A stretch of DNA of 64,000 bases. It comes from Streptomyces cavernicola. Its GTDB lineage: Bacteria; Actinomycetota; Actinomycetes; Streptomycetales; Streptomycetaceae. The notes below the pieces were generated by a model, which made no database searches, had not been told where the DNA came from, and saw only the letters and a program-made list of their open reading frames with translations. Below, piece by piece: positions 16,390-25,335 of the stretch (the stretch's first letter is position 1; every line of letters begins with the position of its first letter). Where the stretch lies: NCBI RefSeq assembly GCF_029968035.1, contig NZ_JASCIQ010000024.1:62001-126000 (forward strand). The letters run 5' to 3'. The translations under genes were made by a program, and so were the position numbers.

Positions 16390-18252
16390 ATGGACTTCGG
16401 CACGCAGGGCGCGTCGTCGGCCCCGGCCGACCTGGCCTGGCTGCGCGGCGTGGACGCCTACACCATGGGGGCCTATCCGCAGGCCGAGGAAGAATTCCGG
16501 ACGGCCGTCCGGCTCGACCCCGGCATGGCCGACGGCTGGCTCGGACTGCACGCCCTGCGCATCGACACGACGACGGCGCTGCTGCACATGTACCGCAGCC
16601 GCGACCGCTTCGGCGAACAGCGCTCCCGCCACCGCCGCACCCTCAACTCCTGGTACTGGCTGGGCTGGTGGGTGCAGCCGGTGCTCGAATCCGACCGCGA
16701 CCTGCTGCTCGCCCACGCCTCGCACTGGCTCGACGGCCGGCACGTCCCCGAGCTCGACCGCGCCCTCGCCGGCCTCCCGCCGATCGACGCCGACCCGCAG
16801 GTCCGCTTCCTGCACGCCTGCCGCGCCTATCTCGTCAAGGACTGGGAACAGCTCGTACGCCACACCGACCCACTGACCGACGACCCGATCCTCGGCATCG
16901 AGGCGGGCCTCTTCGGCGGCATGGCCCGGATCCGCCTGGAGATGTACGGGCAGGCCGAACCGCTGCTCTCCGCCGCCCTGATGCGCTGCCGCAGCGAGCA
17001 GCCGCAGCGCAAGGAGCTCCGCTACTGGCTGGCCCGCGCGCACGAGGGCACCGGGCGCAGCGCCGCCGCGCTCCCCCTCTACCGGGCCGTGCACCGCGTC
17101 GACCCCTCCTTCATGGACACCTCGGCACGGCTCGCGGCCATCGCCGAGTACGACGGGTTCGACGGCGGGGACGACGCCGGGGACCTCGCCGCCGTCACCC
17201 GCAGCGGGCTCTCCCCCGACACGGCGGAACTGCCGGAGGCGCTCGACCTCGGGGCCGAGGGGCTCGACGTGAAGATCAGCCCGGAGCCGGAGGGCGCGGC
17301 GCCGCCCACGCCCGACCCGGTGCGCGAGAAGGCCGTGCTCCCCGTCCCCGCACCGCAGTTGCCCACCGGCCCCGCCGATCCCGTACTGCTGCAGGAGGCG
17401 CTGGCCGAGCTGGAGCGGATGGTCGGGCTCGAACCCGTGAAGCGGCAGGTCAAGGCGCTCTCCGCGCAGCTGCGGATGGCCCGGCTGCGGGCGAGCCAGG
17501 GCCTGCCGGTGCAGCCGCCCAAACGGCACTTCGTCTTCTCCGGCCCCTCCGGCACCGGCAAGACGACCGTGGCCCGCATCCTCGGCCGGGTGTTCTACGC
17601 GCTCGGGCTGCTCGGCGGGGACCACCTGGTGGAGGCACAGCGGGCGGACCTCGTCGGCGAATATCTCGGCCAGACCGCCGTCAAGGCCAACGAGCTGATC
17701 GACTCGGCGCTCGGCGGCGTCCTCTTCCTCGACGAGGCGTACGCGCTGTCCAACTCCGGCTACAGCAAGGGCGATGCGTACGGGGACGAGGCGCTGCAGG
17801 TGCTCCTCAAGCGGGCCGAGGACAACCGGGACCACCTGGTGGTGATCCTCGCCGGGTACCCGGAGGGCATGGACCGGCTCCTCGCCGCCAACCCCGGGCT
17901 CTCCTCCCGCTTCACGACCCGCGTCGACTTCCCCTCGTACCGTCCGCTCGAACTCACCGCGATCGGGGAGGTGCTGGCTGCGGAGAACGGGGACGTGTGG
18001 GACGAGGAGTCGGTCGACGAGCTGAGGTCCATCAACGGGCATGTGGTGGACCAGGGGTGGATCGACGAGCTCGGGAACGGGCGGTTCCTGCGGACGCTGT
18101 ACGAGAAGTCCTGCGCGTACCGGGATCTTCGGCTGTCGGGGTACCCCGCCGCGCCCACCCGCGACGACCTCGCGACGTTGCGCCTGCCGGACCTGATGCA
18201 GGCCTACGGCGAGGTCCTGGCGGGCCGCCCCCCGGGCCCGCCACCCCGCTGA
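16390..18252 (+). CDS. CbbX/EccA-like AAA ATPase with N-terminal TPR-type domain
   Basis: A 620-residue protein. The N-terminal half (1-260) is helical, with TPR-like units (MGAYPQAEEEFRTAVRLDPG near the start). A Pro/Glu-rich linker (about 285-330) precedes an AAA domain: EALAELERMVGLEPVKRQV, Walker A FSGPSGTGKTTVARILG, GEYLGQTAVKANELI, Walker B GGVLFLDEAYALS, sensor VVILAGYPEGMDRLL, and arginine finger NPGLSSRFTTRVDFP. This order matches CbbX/SpoVK and the type VII secretion ATPase EccA. No ESX genes (EccB-E, WXG100) occur in the window, so secretion is not supported; a remodelling ATPase role is safer. ATG 16390 follows GTGGGGTACGGA; GTG 16378 is an alternative. Confidence 0.88.
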   Translation: MDFGTQGASSAPADLAWLRGVDAYTMGAYPQAEEEFRTAVRLDPGMADGWLGLHALRIDTTTALLHMYRSRDRFGEQRSRHRRTLNSWYWLGWWVQPVLESDRDLLLAHASHWLDGRHVPELDRALAGLPPIDADPQVRFLHACRAYLVKDWEQLVRHTDPLTDDPILGIEAGLFGGMARIRLEMYGQAEPLLSAALMRCRSEQPQRKELRYWLARAHEGTGRSAAALPLYRAVHRVDPSFMDTSARLAAIAEYDGFDGGDDAGDLAAVTRSGLSPDTAELPEALDLGAEGLDVKISPEPEGAAPPTPDPVREKAVLPVPAPQLPTGPADPVLLQEALAELERMVGLEPVKRQVKALSAQLRMARLRASQGLPVQPPKRHFVFSGPSGTGKTTVARILGRVFYALGLLGGDHLVEAQRADLVGEYLGQTAVKANELIDSALGGVLFLDEAYALSNSGYSKGDAYGDEALQVLLKRAEDNRDHLVVILAGYPEGMDRLLAANPGLSSRFTTRVDFPSYRPLELTAIGEVLAAENGDVWDEESVDELRSINGHVVDQGWIDELGNGRFLRTLYEKSCAYRDLRLSGYPAAPTRDDLATLRLPDLMQAYGEVLAGRPPGPPPR

Positions 18253-18345
18253 CCCCCAGGGGTCGGCTTCGGCTCTCCCGCCGTCGTGGGCTGTGCCCAC
18301 CCGTTCCGCCCTTGCGGAACGCCTGCCCACAGCGGGGTGAGGGAT

Positions 18346-18454
18346 CCCGCGCCCCGATAGGGGCGCGGGGAACTGCGCGAGCGGCCACGACCGCGGGGCA
18401 GCCGACAGAACAGCGCCGCAGGCTTTCGGGAAGGGGCGGGTAGGGGAAAAAGCC
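18346..18454. repeat. dispersed Streptomyces repeat with hairpin, between convergent genes
   Basis: CCCGCGCCCC-GATA-GGGGCGCGGG (18346-18369) is a perfect 10-bp hairpin running into GGGGAACTGCGCGA and a CCACGAC module. TTTCGGGAAGGGGCGGG follows (18424-18440). Both modules recur at 29.3, 37.0 and 42.6-43.5 kb. Here they lie between convergent genes, so the hairpin probably terminates both. Confidence 0.8.
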
Positions 18455-19537
18455 CTACCCCGCCAGGACCTCCGAAGCCCGTTCCACCCTCGGCTCCCCC
18501 ACCCGTACCAGCGGCACCGTCCGATGCGCCGGGTCGCGGACCTCGCCGACGAGGAGTTCGAGGACGTCCTCCAGGGCGACCAGGCCGAGGACGCGGCCGG
18601 AGGCGTCCGTGACCTGGGCCAGGTGCGTGGCCGCGCGGCGCATCAGCGTCAGGGCGTCGTCCAGCGGGAGTTCCGCCCGCAGCGTCGGCAGCGGCCGCCA
18701 GATCTGCTGCGGCACCGCCCGCTCCGGGTCCTCCAGGTCCAGGACGTCCTTCACATGCAGGTAGCCCATGAACGCACCGCCCTCCGCGCAGACCGGGAAA
18801 CGCGAGTAGCCGGTGCGGACCGTCAGCTCCTCGATCCGGTGCGGGGTGACCGAAGGGTCGACGGTGACGAGCGCCGCCCGGGTGAGGAGGACGTCCGTGA
18901 CCGGGCGGGAGCCGAGTTCGAGGGCGTCCTCCAGGCGTTCCTGCTCGGCCGGTTCGAGGAGCCCGGCCTGTCCGGAGTCCTCCACGAGCTGCCCCAGCTG
19001 GACGCTGGTGAAGACCGCCTCCACCTCGTCCTTCGGGTCGACCCGGAAGAGTTTCAGGACGAGGCGGGCGCACGCGCCGAGGCCGGCCGTGACCGGGCGG
19101 CAGAGGCGGGCGAAGGCGACGAGCCCCGGGCTGAGCCACAGCGCGGTCTTCTCCGGCGCGGCCATCGCGAGGTTCTTCGGCACCATCTCGCCGATGACGA
19201 GGTGCAGGAACACGACCACGGCCAGGGCGATCACGTACCCGAGCGGGTGGATCAGGCCCTCCGGGACGTGCGCCGCGAGGAAGACCGGCTCCAGGAGGTG
19301 CGCGACCGTCGGCTCGGCGACCGCGCCGAGCGTCAACGAGCAGACGGTGATGCCGAACTGGGCGGCGGCCATCATCTGCGGCAGGTTCTCCAGGCCGTAC
19401 AGGACTTGCTGCGGCCGCTTGCCGTCGAGCGGTTCGATCTGGCTGCGCCGGACCGAGACCAGCGCGAACTCGGCGCCGACGAAGAAGCCGTTGCCGAGCA
19501 CGAGGAGCACGGCGAAGAGGAGTTGGAGCAGGCTCAT
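18455..19537 (-). CDS. CNNM/CorC-type membrane protein with CBS pair (downstream paralogue)
   Basis: A 360-residue protein of the family often annotated hemolysin. An N-terminal DUF21 membrane domain has about four helices (MSLLQLLFAVLLVLGNGFFV; VIALAVVVFLHLVIGEMVPK), and two CBS motifs follow (VTDVLLTRAALVTVDPSVTP, and a second around LRAELPLDDALTLMRRAATH ending VALEDVLELLVGEV). Family members are implicated in Mg or other divalent cation transport; hemolysis is unlikely. It lacks the C-terminal CorC/HlyC domain of its upstream neighbour. Its ATG overlaps the neighbour's stop as ATGA, so the two are translationally coupled and probably form a heteromer. Confidence 0.9.
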   Translation of the reverse strand: MSLLQLLFAVLLVLGNGFFVGAEFALVSVRRSQIEPLDGKRPQQVLYGLENLPQMMAAAQFGITVCSLTLGAVAEPTVAHLLEPVFLAAHVPEGLIHPLGYVIALAVVVFLHLVIGEMVPKNLAMAAPEKTALWLSPGLVAFARLCRPVTAGLGACARLVLKLFRVDPKDEVEAVFTSVQLGQLVEDSGQAGLLEPAEQERLEDALELGSRPVTDVLLTRAALVTVDPSVTPHRIEELTVRTGYSRFPVCAEGGAFMGYLHVKDVLDLEDPERAVPQQIWRPLPTLRAELPLDDALTLMRRAATHLAQVTDASGRVLGLVALEDVLELLVGEVRDPAHRTVPLVRVGEPRVERASEVLAG

Positions 19538-20892
19538 CGGACCGCCTCCGCAGTCGTGGCCGGAGCAGTTTCAGCAGGAGCGGACCCGAGGCCGGTGCGG
19601 ACGATCCGGACGCGCTCCGCACGGTAGTGGTCGACCTGGCGCACGGCCAGCTGCCAGCCGGGCAGTTCGGCCCGGTCGCCGGGGGCCGGGATGCGGCCGA
19701 GGAGGTCGGCGACGAGTCCGGCGACCGTCTCGTACGGGCCCTCGGGCGCTTCGAGGCCGATACGGAGGAGGGTGTCGAGGCGGCAGCCGCCGTCGGCGTC
19801 CCAGGCGGGGCGGCCGTCCTCGGCGGGTACGGCCGCGAGTTGGGGCAGGTCGTGCACGTCGTGCTCGTCGCGGACCTCGCCGACGAGTTCCTCGACGATG
19901 TCCTCCAGGGTGACGACGCCGGCGGTGCCGCCGTACTCGTCGACGACGACGGCCATCGGCTGCTCGCTGCGCAGCCGCTCCAGGAGGGGCTGTACGGGCA
20001 GGGTCTGCGGGACGAGCAGCGGGGCCACCGCTATCCGGCCGACCGGGGCGCGGTGCCGTTCCTGGCCGCGTACGGCGAGGGCGTCCTTGAGGTGGACGAC
20101 GCCGACGATCTCGTCGATCCGCTCGCGGTAGACGGGGAAGCGGGACAGGCCGGTGGCGCGGGTCAGGTTGACCACGTCGGCGGCGGTGGCCGAGGCCTGC
20201 AGGGCGCTGACCTTCACGCGCGGGGTCATCACGTGCTGTGCGGTGAGTTCGCCGAGGGAGAGGGTGCGCACGAACAGGTCGGCGGTGTCCTCTTCAAGGG
20301 CGCCCGCCTCGGCGGAGTGCCGGGCGAGGGAGACCAGCTCGCCGGGAGTGCGGGCGGAGGCCAGCTCTTCGGCGGGCTCGACGCCGAGGGCCCGTACGAG
20401 CCGGTTGGCGACGGCGTTCAGGCCGGCGATGACGGGGCGGAAGAGGCGGGCGAAGGCGTGCTGCGGTCCTGCGACGAACCGCGCGACCTGCATCGGCCGG
20501 GACACCGCCCAGTTCTTCGGGACGAGCTCGCCGATCACCATCTGCACGGCGGAGGCGAGCAGCATGCCTATGAGGACGGAGACGCCCGGTACGGCGCCGT
20601 GCGGCAGGCCGACCGCGGTGAGCGGCCCGGCGAGCAGCTGGGCGAGGGCGGGCTCGGCGAGCATGCCGACCACCAACGAGGTGATGGTGATGCCGAGTTG
20701 GGTGCCGGAGAGCTGGAAGGACAGCTCGCGCAGGGACTTCACCACGCGGCGGGCCCGCCGGTCGCCTTCGGCGGCGGCGCGCTCGGCGTCCGCCCGCTCC
20801 ACGGTGACGAGGCCGAACTCGGCCGCCACGAAGAAGCCGTTGGCGAGGATCAGCAGGAAGGCCGCTGCGAGAAGCAGCAAAGGGATGGTCAT
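19534..20892 (-). CDS. CNNM/CorC-type membrane protein with CBS pair and CorC_HlyC domain
   Basis: A 452-residue paralogue and operon partner of the downstream gene. A DUF21 membrane domain (LLLLAAAFLLILANGFFVAA; GVSVLIGMLLASAVQMVIGE, then LVPKNWAVSRP) is followed by two CBS motifs (VMTPRVKVSALQASATAADV; AVVVDEYGGTAGVVTLEDIV, then EELVGEVRDEHD) and a C-terminal CorC_HlyC domain (about 355-435). EYGGxxGxVTxED is the family signature. Likely a divalent-cation transporter or regulator in the plasma membrane. The ATG follows a weak SD (GGCGGCGGC). Confidence 0.92.
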   Translation of the reverse strand: MTIPLLLLAAAFLLILANGFFVAAEFGLVTVERADAERAAAEGDRRARRVVKSLRELSFQLSGTQLGITITSLVVGMLAEPALAQLLAGPLTAVGLPHGAVPGVSVLIGMLLASAVQMVIGELVPKNWAVSRPMQVARFVAGPQHAFARLFRPVIAGLNAVANRLVRALGVEPAEELASARTPGELVSLARHSAEAGALEEDTADLFVRTLSLGELTAQHVMTPRVKVSALQASATAADVVNLTRATGLSRFPVYRERIDEIVGVVHLKDALAVRGQERHRAPVGRIAVAPLLVPQTLPVQPLLERLRSEQPMAVVVDEYGGTAGVVTLEDIVEELVGEVRDEHDVHDLPQLAAVPAEDGRPAWDADGGCRLDTLLRIGLEAPEGPYETVAGLVADLLGRIPAPGDRAELPGWQLAVRQVDHYRAERVRIVRTGLGSAPAETAPATTAEAVR

Positions 20893-21094
20893 GCCGCCGC
20901 CTGCCGGAAGGGGGCGGCGCAGGTACTACCGGACGATCCGTCCATTGCCGGAGTAAGTCACTCCTCGGGTCGCAGGAAGGCCCCGCGGCCGGGGCCGGCC
21001 CGGGGTGCTGTGGTGCGGGGCGGGGCGCGCTGGGGTCGCCACCGGCACCAGAGTAGTCAAGAAGGCCACCCGGAGTGCAGGGCCGGGACGGCCG

Positions 21095-21120
21095 CGGTGC
21101 GGGGCTCCTGCCCCGCACCG
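21095..21120 (-). terminator. terminator of the rib/his operon
   Basis: CGGTGCGGGGC (21095-21105), loop TCCT and GCCCCGCACCG (21110-21120) form a perfect 11-bp hairpin 72 bp past the end of the PH-domain gene. It is the first strong hairpin downstream of the long minus-strand operon. The rest of the 20893-21191 gap shows nothing else. Confidence 0.7.
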
Positions 21121-21191
21121 GCCGAGGTCATGCGGGGTGCCGGTGTGATGTGCGCCCGGGGCCCGTTCAGGTGAGCCCCGTGCGGGGAGGC

Positions 21192-21632
21192 TCAGCTGGG
21201 TCCGGTGCCGCGCGCCTCGGCGAGGGCCCGCAGCGCACGGGCGTCGCGGATGGCGCGCTCCTTGGCGATGCCGGGCTGGATGCCCATGGCGGGCAGGCTC
21301 GTGCCGTCGCTCAGGTTGAGGAACACCCAGGGGTCACCCGGGCGCAGGTTGACCTGGACGATCTCCGCCCATTCCAGGGTGCGGCGGCTGGCGAGGTTGA
21401 CGACGGTGACGCCGGATTCCTCGGCCACCACCTTGGGGCGGGCGAGCAGCACGAGCACGCCGAGGAACAGGGCGGCCGTGAAGACGAAGCTGGCCCGTTC
21501 GCCGGGTCCCAGGTTCTCCAGGAGCAGGGCGACGGTGGTGATCACCGCGAAGACCGCGACGCCGACGGTGAGCAGCACCGCGCGGGTGCGGCCGGGCCGG
21601 AACGTGACGGGCAGCGGGGGCAGTTCGGACAT
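21192..21632 (-). CDS. PH-like domain membrane protein
   Basis: A 146-residue protein with two membrane helices (TRAVLLTVGVAVFAVITTVA, about 15-38; ASFVFTAALFLGVLVLLA, about 47-64) and a soluble C-terminal bacterial PH-like domain (about 68-135: GVTVVNLASRRTLEWAEIVQ, then NLRPGDPWVFLNL). It is the last gene of the rib/his operon, 45 bp after hisG. The family is common beside hisG in Streptomyces and its function is unknown. No sign that it takes part in histidine synthesis. Confidence 0.85.
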   Translation of the reverse strand: MSELPPLPVTFRPGRTRAVLLTVGVAVFAVITTVALLLENLGPGERASFVFTAALFLGVLVLLARPKVVAEESGVTVVNLASRRTLEWAEIVQVNLRPGDPWVFLNLSDGTSLPAMGIQPGIAKERAIRDARALRALAEARGTGPS

Positions 21633-21677
21633 GTGCGGGAATCCGTCGGCGAGGTCAGGAGGGGCGGGCGGTCGCGG

Positions 21678-22526
21678 TCAGAGGCGGCAGGCGTGGATGG
21701 CCGTGGTGAGGATGGCCCGCGCGCCCAGCTCGTAGAGGTCGTCCATGATGCGCTGCGCGTCCTTGGCGGGGACCATCGCGCGGACGGCGACCCAGCCCTC
21801 GTTGTGCAGCGGCGAGACGGTCGGCGACTCCAGGCCCGGGGTGAGGGCGACGGCCTTCTCCAGGTGCTCGGCGCGGCAGTCGTAGTCCATCATCACGTAG
21901 GTCCGGGCGACCAGGACGCCCTGGAGGCGGCGCAGGAACTGCTGGACCTTGGGGTCCTCGGCGTCGTTGCCCTTGGCACGGATCACGCAGGCCTCGGAGC
22001 GCATGATCGGCTCGCCGAAGACTTCGAGGCCGGCGTTGCGGAGCGAGGTGCCGGTCTCGACGACGTCGGCGATGGCGTCGGCGACGCCGAGCTCGATGGC
22101 CGTCTCGACCGCGCCGTCGAGGTGCACGACGGAGGCCTCCACGCCGCGCTCGGCGAGGTGCTTGGCGACGATGCCCTCGTACGAGGTGGCGATGGTGCGG
22201 CCCGCGAGGTCCGCGAGGTCCTTGACGGCGCCGGGCCGGGAGGCGAAGCGGAAGGTGGAGCGGGCGAAGCCGAGCGGCAGGATGACCTCGGCCTGCGCGC
22301 CGGAGTCGATCAGGAGGTCCTCGCCGGTGATGCCGATGTCGAGCTTGCCGGAGGACACGTAGATCGCGATGTCCTTGGGGCGCAGGTAGAAGAACTCGAC
22401 CTCGTTGTCGGGGTCGACCGTGACGAGTTCCTTGGACTCCTTGCGCTGCCGGTAGCCGGCCTCATGGAGCATCGCCGACGCAGGTCCTGACAGTGAACCC
22501 TTGTTGGGGACGGCGATGCGCAGCAT
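21678..22526 (-). CDS. hisG: ATP phosphoribosyltransferase, long form
   Basis: A 282-residue HisG that joins ATP and PRPP to phosphoribosyl-ATP, the first and feedback-controlled step of histidine synthesis. MLRIAVPNKGSLSGPASAML is the typical start, DIAIYVSSGKLDIGITGEDL and the central lobe follow, and residues about 210-282 form the HisG_C regulatory domain that binds histidine in long-form enzymes. The length matches the long form (about 280-300). It follows hisE by 49 bp. The other his genes are not in the window; separation of hisE-hisG from the main his cluster is normal in Streptomyces. Confidence 0.97.
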   Translation of the reverse strand: MLRIAVPNKGSLSGPASAMLHEAGYRQRKESKELVTVDPDNEVEFFYLRPKDIAIYVSSGKLDIGITGEDLLIDSGAQAEVILPLGFARSTFRFASRPGAVKDLADLAGRTIATSYEGIVAKHLAERGVEASVVHLDGAVETAIELGVADAIADVVETGTSLRNAGLEVFGEPIMRSEACVIRAKGNDAEDPKVQQFLRRLQGVLVARTYVMMDYDCRAEHLEKAVALTPGLESPTVSPLHNEGWVAVRAMVPAKDAQRIMDDLYELGARAILTTAIHACRL

Positions 22527-22575
22527 GAGGTCGGCTTCCTTTGCGTGTGGTGATACGGGGGTGAGAACGGGAGGT

Positions 22576-22848
22576 TCAGAGGTTGGCGTAGACGTCGTCG
22601 AGGGAGATGCCGCGGGCGACCATCATCACCTGTACGTGGTACAGGAGCTGGGAGATCTCCTCGGCGGCGGCTTCCTTGCCCTCGTACTCGGCGGCCATCC
22701 AGACTTCGGCGGCCTCCTCGACGACCTTCTTGCCGATCGCGTGCACGCCCTTGTCCACCAGCTCGGCGGTGCGGGACGTGGTGGGGTCGGCGTGGGCGGC
22801 CTTGTGCTGGAGCTCGGTGAAGAGCTCCTCGAAAGTCTTCTTGGACAT
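22576..22848 (-). CDS. hisE: phosphoribosyl-ATP diphosphatase
   Basis: A 90-residue single-domain HisE that hydrolyses phosphoribosyl-ATP to phosphoribosyl-AMP, the second histidine step. The MazG-like helical fold shows TFEELFTELQ, KKVVEEAAEVWMAAEYEGKE and AAEEISQLLYHVQVMM with the metal-binding acidic residues. In some bacteria HisE is fused to HisI; here it is separate. The ATG is at 22846-22848, 35 bp after the ribH stop, so it is transcribed with the riboflavin genes. Confidence 0.95.
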   Translation of the reverse strand: MSKKTFEELFTELQHKAAHADPTTSRTAELVDKGVHAIGKKVVEEAAEVWMAAEYEGKEAAAEEISQLLYHVQVMMVARGISLDDVYANL

Positions 22849-22883
22849 GGTGAGGCTTACTCTACGCGGCCCTTCCGCCTCCC

Positions 22884-23369
22884 TCAGCGCCAGGGCTCGG
22901 AGACGGAGCGGAGCGTGGTGGCGGTGGCGACGGCCGCGGTGACCGCCTCGTGGCCCTTGTCCTCGCTGGAGCCCTCGATGCCGGCGCGGTCCAGGGCCTG
23001 CTCCTCGGTGTCGCAGGTGAGGACGCCGAAGCCGACGGGGACGCCGGTGTCGATGGAGACCTGGGTGAGGCCGTTGGTCACGCCCTGGCAGACGTAGTCG
23101 AAGTGCGGGGTGCCGCCGCGGATGACGACGCCGAGGGCGACGACCGCGTCGTAGCCGCGGCCGGCGAGGACCTTGGCGACGACCGGCAGTTCGAAGCTGC
23201 CGGGGACGCGCAGAAGGGTCGGCTCGTCGATGCCGAACTCGTTCAGGGCGCGCAGGGCGCCGTCGACGAGGCCGTCCATGACCTTCTCGTGCCACTGGGC
23301 CGCGATCACCGCGACCCGCAGGTCGCTGCAGTTCTCCACGCTCAGTACGGGTGCGCCCTTGCCGCTCAC
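22884..23369 (-). CDS. ribH: 6,7-dimethyl-8-ribityllumazine synthase
   Basis: A 161-residue lumazine synthase that condenses 3,4-dihydroxybutanone phosphate with the ribitylaminouracil; it usually assembles as a 60-mer or pentamer. LRVAVIAAQWHEKVMDGLVD, VPGSFELPVVAKVLA, GVVIRGGTPHFDYVCQGVTN (catalytic His) and GVLTCDTEEQALDRAG are all present. I use GTG 23367-23369 because GAGGAGAG lies just upstream, although the spacing is short. Fifth gene of the rib operon, 53 bp after ribBA. Confidence 0.96.
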   Translation of the reverse strand: MSGKGAPVLSVENCSDLRVAVIAAQWHEKVMDGLVDGALRALNEFGIDEPTLLRVPGSFELPVVAKVLAGRGYDAVVALGVVIRGGTPHFDYVCQGVTNGLTQVSIDTGVPVGFGVLTCDTEEQALDRAGIEGSSEDKGHEAVTAAVATATTLRSVSEPWR

Positions 23370-23422
23370 GTCTCTCCTCGGGGTGTGCTGTGTGCTGTGT
23401 GCTGTACGAGTTGCCGGTGGTG

Positions 23423-24688
23423 CTACTGCGCGTCGAGCCACGGGAGTTCGTGGCCCATGCGGTCGCGCTTGGTCTGCAGGTAGCGCAGGTTGTGCTCGCC
23501 CGCCTGTACGGGCATCGGCTCGCGGCGCGTGACCTTGAGTCCGTGGGCGGTGAGCGCCTCGCTCTTGTCGGGGTTGTTGGTGAGCAGGCGCAGGCTGCGT
23601 ACGCCGAGGTCGGCGAGGATCTGCGCGCCGGCCGCGTAGTCCCGGGCGTCGGCGGGCAGGCCGAGTTCCAGGTTGGCGTCGAGGGTGTCGCGGCCGCGCT
23701 CCTGCAGGGCGTAGGCGCGGAGCTTGGAGAGCAGGCCGATGCCGCGCCCCTCGTGGCCGCGGAGGTAGACGACGATGCCGCGGCCCTCTTCGGTGATGCG
23801 CTGCATGGAGGCCTCCAGCTGGGGTCCGCAGTCGCAGCGCAGGGAGTGGAAGACGTCGCCGGTGAGGCATTCGGAGTGGACGCGGACGAGGACGTCCTCG
23901 CCGTCGCCGATCTCGCCCTGGACGAGGGCGACGTGCTCGACTCCGTCGACCGAGGAGCGGTAGCCGTACGCGGTGAACTCGCCGTGGGCGGTGGGGAGTT
24001 GGACCTGGGCCTCGCGGTGCACGGTGGGTTCGCTGGAGCGTCGGTAGGCGATCAGGTCCTCAATGGAGATGATCGTCAGGCCGTGCTTGCGGGCGAACGG
24101 GATCAGCTCGGGCAGGCGGAGCATCTTGCCGTCCTCGCCGGCGATCTCCACGATGGCGCCGGCCGGGCGGAGGCCGGCGAGCCGGGCGAGGTCGACGGCG
24201 GCCTCGGTGTGGCCGTTGCGGACGAGGACGCCGCCGGTGCGGGCGCGCAGCGGGAAGATGTGGCCGGGCCGGACGAAGTCGCCCGCCTGGGCGTGGCCGT
24301 CGGCGAGGAGCTGCAGGGTGGTGGCGCGGTCGGCGGCGGAGATGCCGGTGGTGACGCCGTGCGCGGGGCCCGCGTCGACGGAGACGGTGAAGGCCGTCCG
24401 CATCAACTCGGTGTTGTTGTCGACCATTTGGGGCAGTTCGAGGCGGTCGAGCTCGTCGCCCTCCATGGGCGCGCAGATCAGGCCGCGGCACTCGCTCATC
24501 ATGAACGCGACGATCTCGGGGGTCGCCTTCTCGGCGGCGACGATCAGGTCGCCTTCGTTCTCCCGGTCCTCGTCGTCGACGACGACGACGGGGCGGCCGG
24601 CCGCGATGTCCGCGATGGCCTGCTCGATCGGGTCGAGGACGAGGCTCTCCGTTTCGTCGCCGGAGTACCAGTGGGGTGCCGTGCTCAT
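23423..24688 (-). CDS. ribBA: bifunctional DHBP synthase / GTP cyclohydrolase II
   Basis: A 421-residue fusion. The N-terminal half (about 1-215) is 3,4-dihydroxy-2-butanone 4-phosphate synthase (VVVVDDEDRENEGDLI; GHIFPLRARTGGVLVRNGHT, then EAAVDL). The C-terminal half (about 220-421) is GTP cyclohydrolase II, with zinc ligands in VHSECLTGDVFHSLRCDCGP and a GTP-binding YLRGHEGRGIGL. It supplies both branches of riboflavin synthesis. GGAAGGAGC precedes the ATG, which overlaps the ribM stop (ATGA). Confidence 0.97.
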   Translation of the reverse strand: MSTAPHWYSGDETESLVLDPIEQAIADIAAGRPVVVVDDEDRENEGDLIVAAEKATPEIVAFMMSECRGLICAPMEGDELDRLELPQMVDNNTELMRTAFTVSVDAGPAHGVTTGISAADRATTLQLLADGHAQAGDFVRPGHIFPLRARTGGVLVRNGHTEAAVDLARLAGLRPAGAIVEIAGEDGKMLRLPELIPFARKHGLTIISIEDLIAYRRSSEPTVHREAQVQLPTAHGEFTAYGYRSSVDGVEHVALVQGEIGDGEDVLVRVHSECLTGDVFHSLRCDCGPQLEASMQRITEEGRGIVVYLRGHEGRGIGLLSKLRAYALQERGRDTLDANLELGLPADARDYAAGAQILADLGVRSLRLLTNNPDKSEALTAHGLKVTRREPMPVQAGEHNLRYLQTKRDRMGHELPWLDAQ

Positions 24689-25335
24689 GCCGTTGCTCCT
24701 TCCAGGGCGGGCGCCGTCACTCGGGAGCGCAGCCACCAGTCGCGCATCCCCCACAGGACGAGGGCGAGGTAGATCACGTAGACCAGGCCGGAGAAGGCGA
24801 GGCCGCTGTTGAAGGCGAGGGGGACGCCGACGAGGTCGACGAGGAGCCAGGCGAACCAGAACTCCACCAGGCCGCGGGCCTGGGCGACCATCGCGACGAG
24901 GGTCCCGACGAATATGTACGCGTCCGCCCAGGGGCTCCAGGACAGGGACGGGTAGGCGCTGAAGAGGCCGCCGACGGCGAGGGTGCCGACGGCCGCGGCG
25001 GCGAGGAGCGCGCCGCGCTCCTTCCAGGTGGCGAACCGTACGGCGATGGTGCCGTCCTGGGCCTGCTGCTTGCCGCGGCTCCACTGCCGCCAGCCCCACA
25101 GGGCGACGCCGATGACGAGGAGCTGCTTGCCGACGCCGCCGGCGAGCTGCGCGGAGGCGTACGCGCCGACGAGGATCAGGCCGGAGAGGAACTGGGCGGG
25201 CCAGGTCCACACGGAGCGGCGCCAGCCGAGGGCGAGGGCGCCGAGGCCGATGGTGTTGCCGATCATGTCGGACCAGATGACGTGCTGGCCGAAGGCGCTG
25301 AAGGCCTCGGTGTTCAGCCAGTTCAGGGCGCTCAC
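24685..25335 (-). CDS. ribM: RibM/PnuC-type riboflavin transporter
   Basis: A 216-residue PnuC-fold membrane protein with about seven helices (SDMIGNTIGLGALALGW; FLSGLILVGAYASAQLAGGV; FWFAWLLVDLVGVPLAF; VYVIYLALVLWGMRDWWLRS). PnuC proteins move vitamins by facilitated diffusion. Location inside the rib operon between ribE and ribBA, under the FMN riboswitch, identifies it as RibM, the riboflavin carrier described in the Streptomyces davaonensis ribBMAH cluster. The GTG start overlaps the ribE stop (GTGA), and its stop overlaps the ribBA ATG. Confidence 0.9.
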   Translation of the reverse strand: MSALNWLNTEAFSAFGQHVIWSDMIGNTIGLGALALGWRRSVWTWPAQFLSGLILVGAYASAQLAGGVGKQLLVIGVALWGWRQWSRGKQQAQDGTIAVRFATWKERGALLAAAAVGTLAVGGLFSAYPSLSWSPWADAYIFVGTLVAMVAQARGLVEFWFAWLLVDLVGVPLAFNSGLAFSGLVYVIYLALVLWGMRDWWLRSRVTAPALEGATA

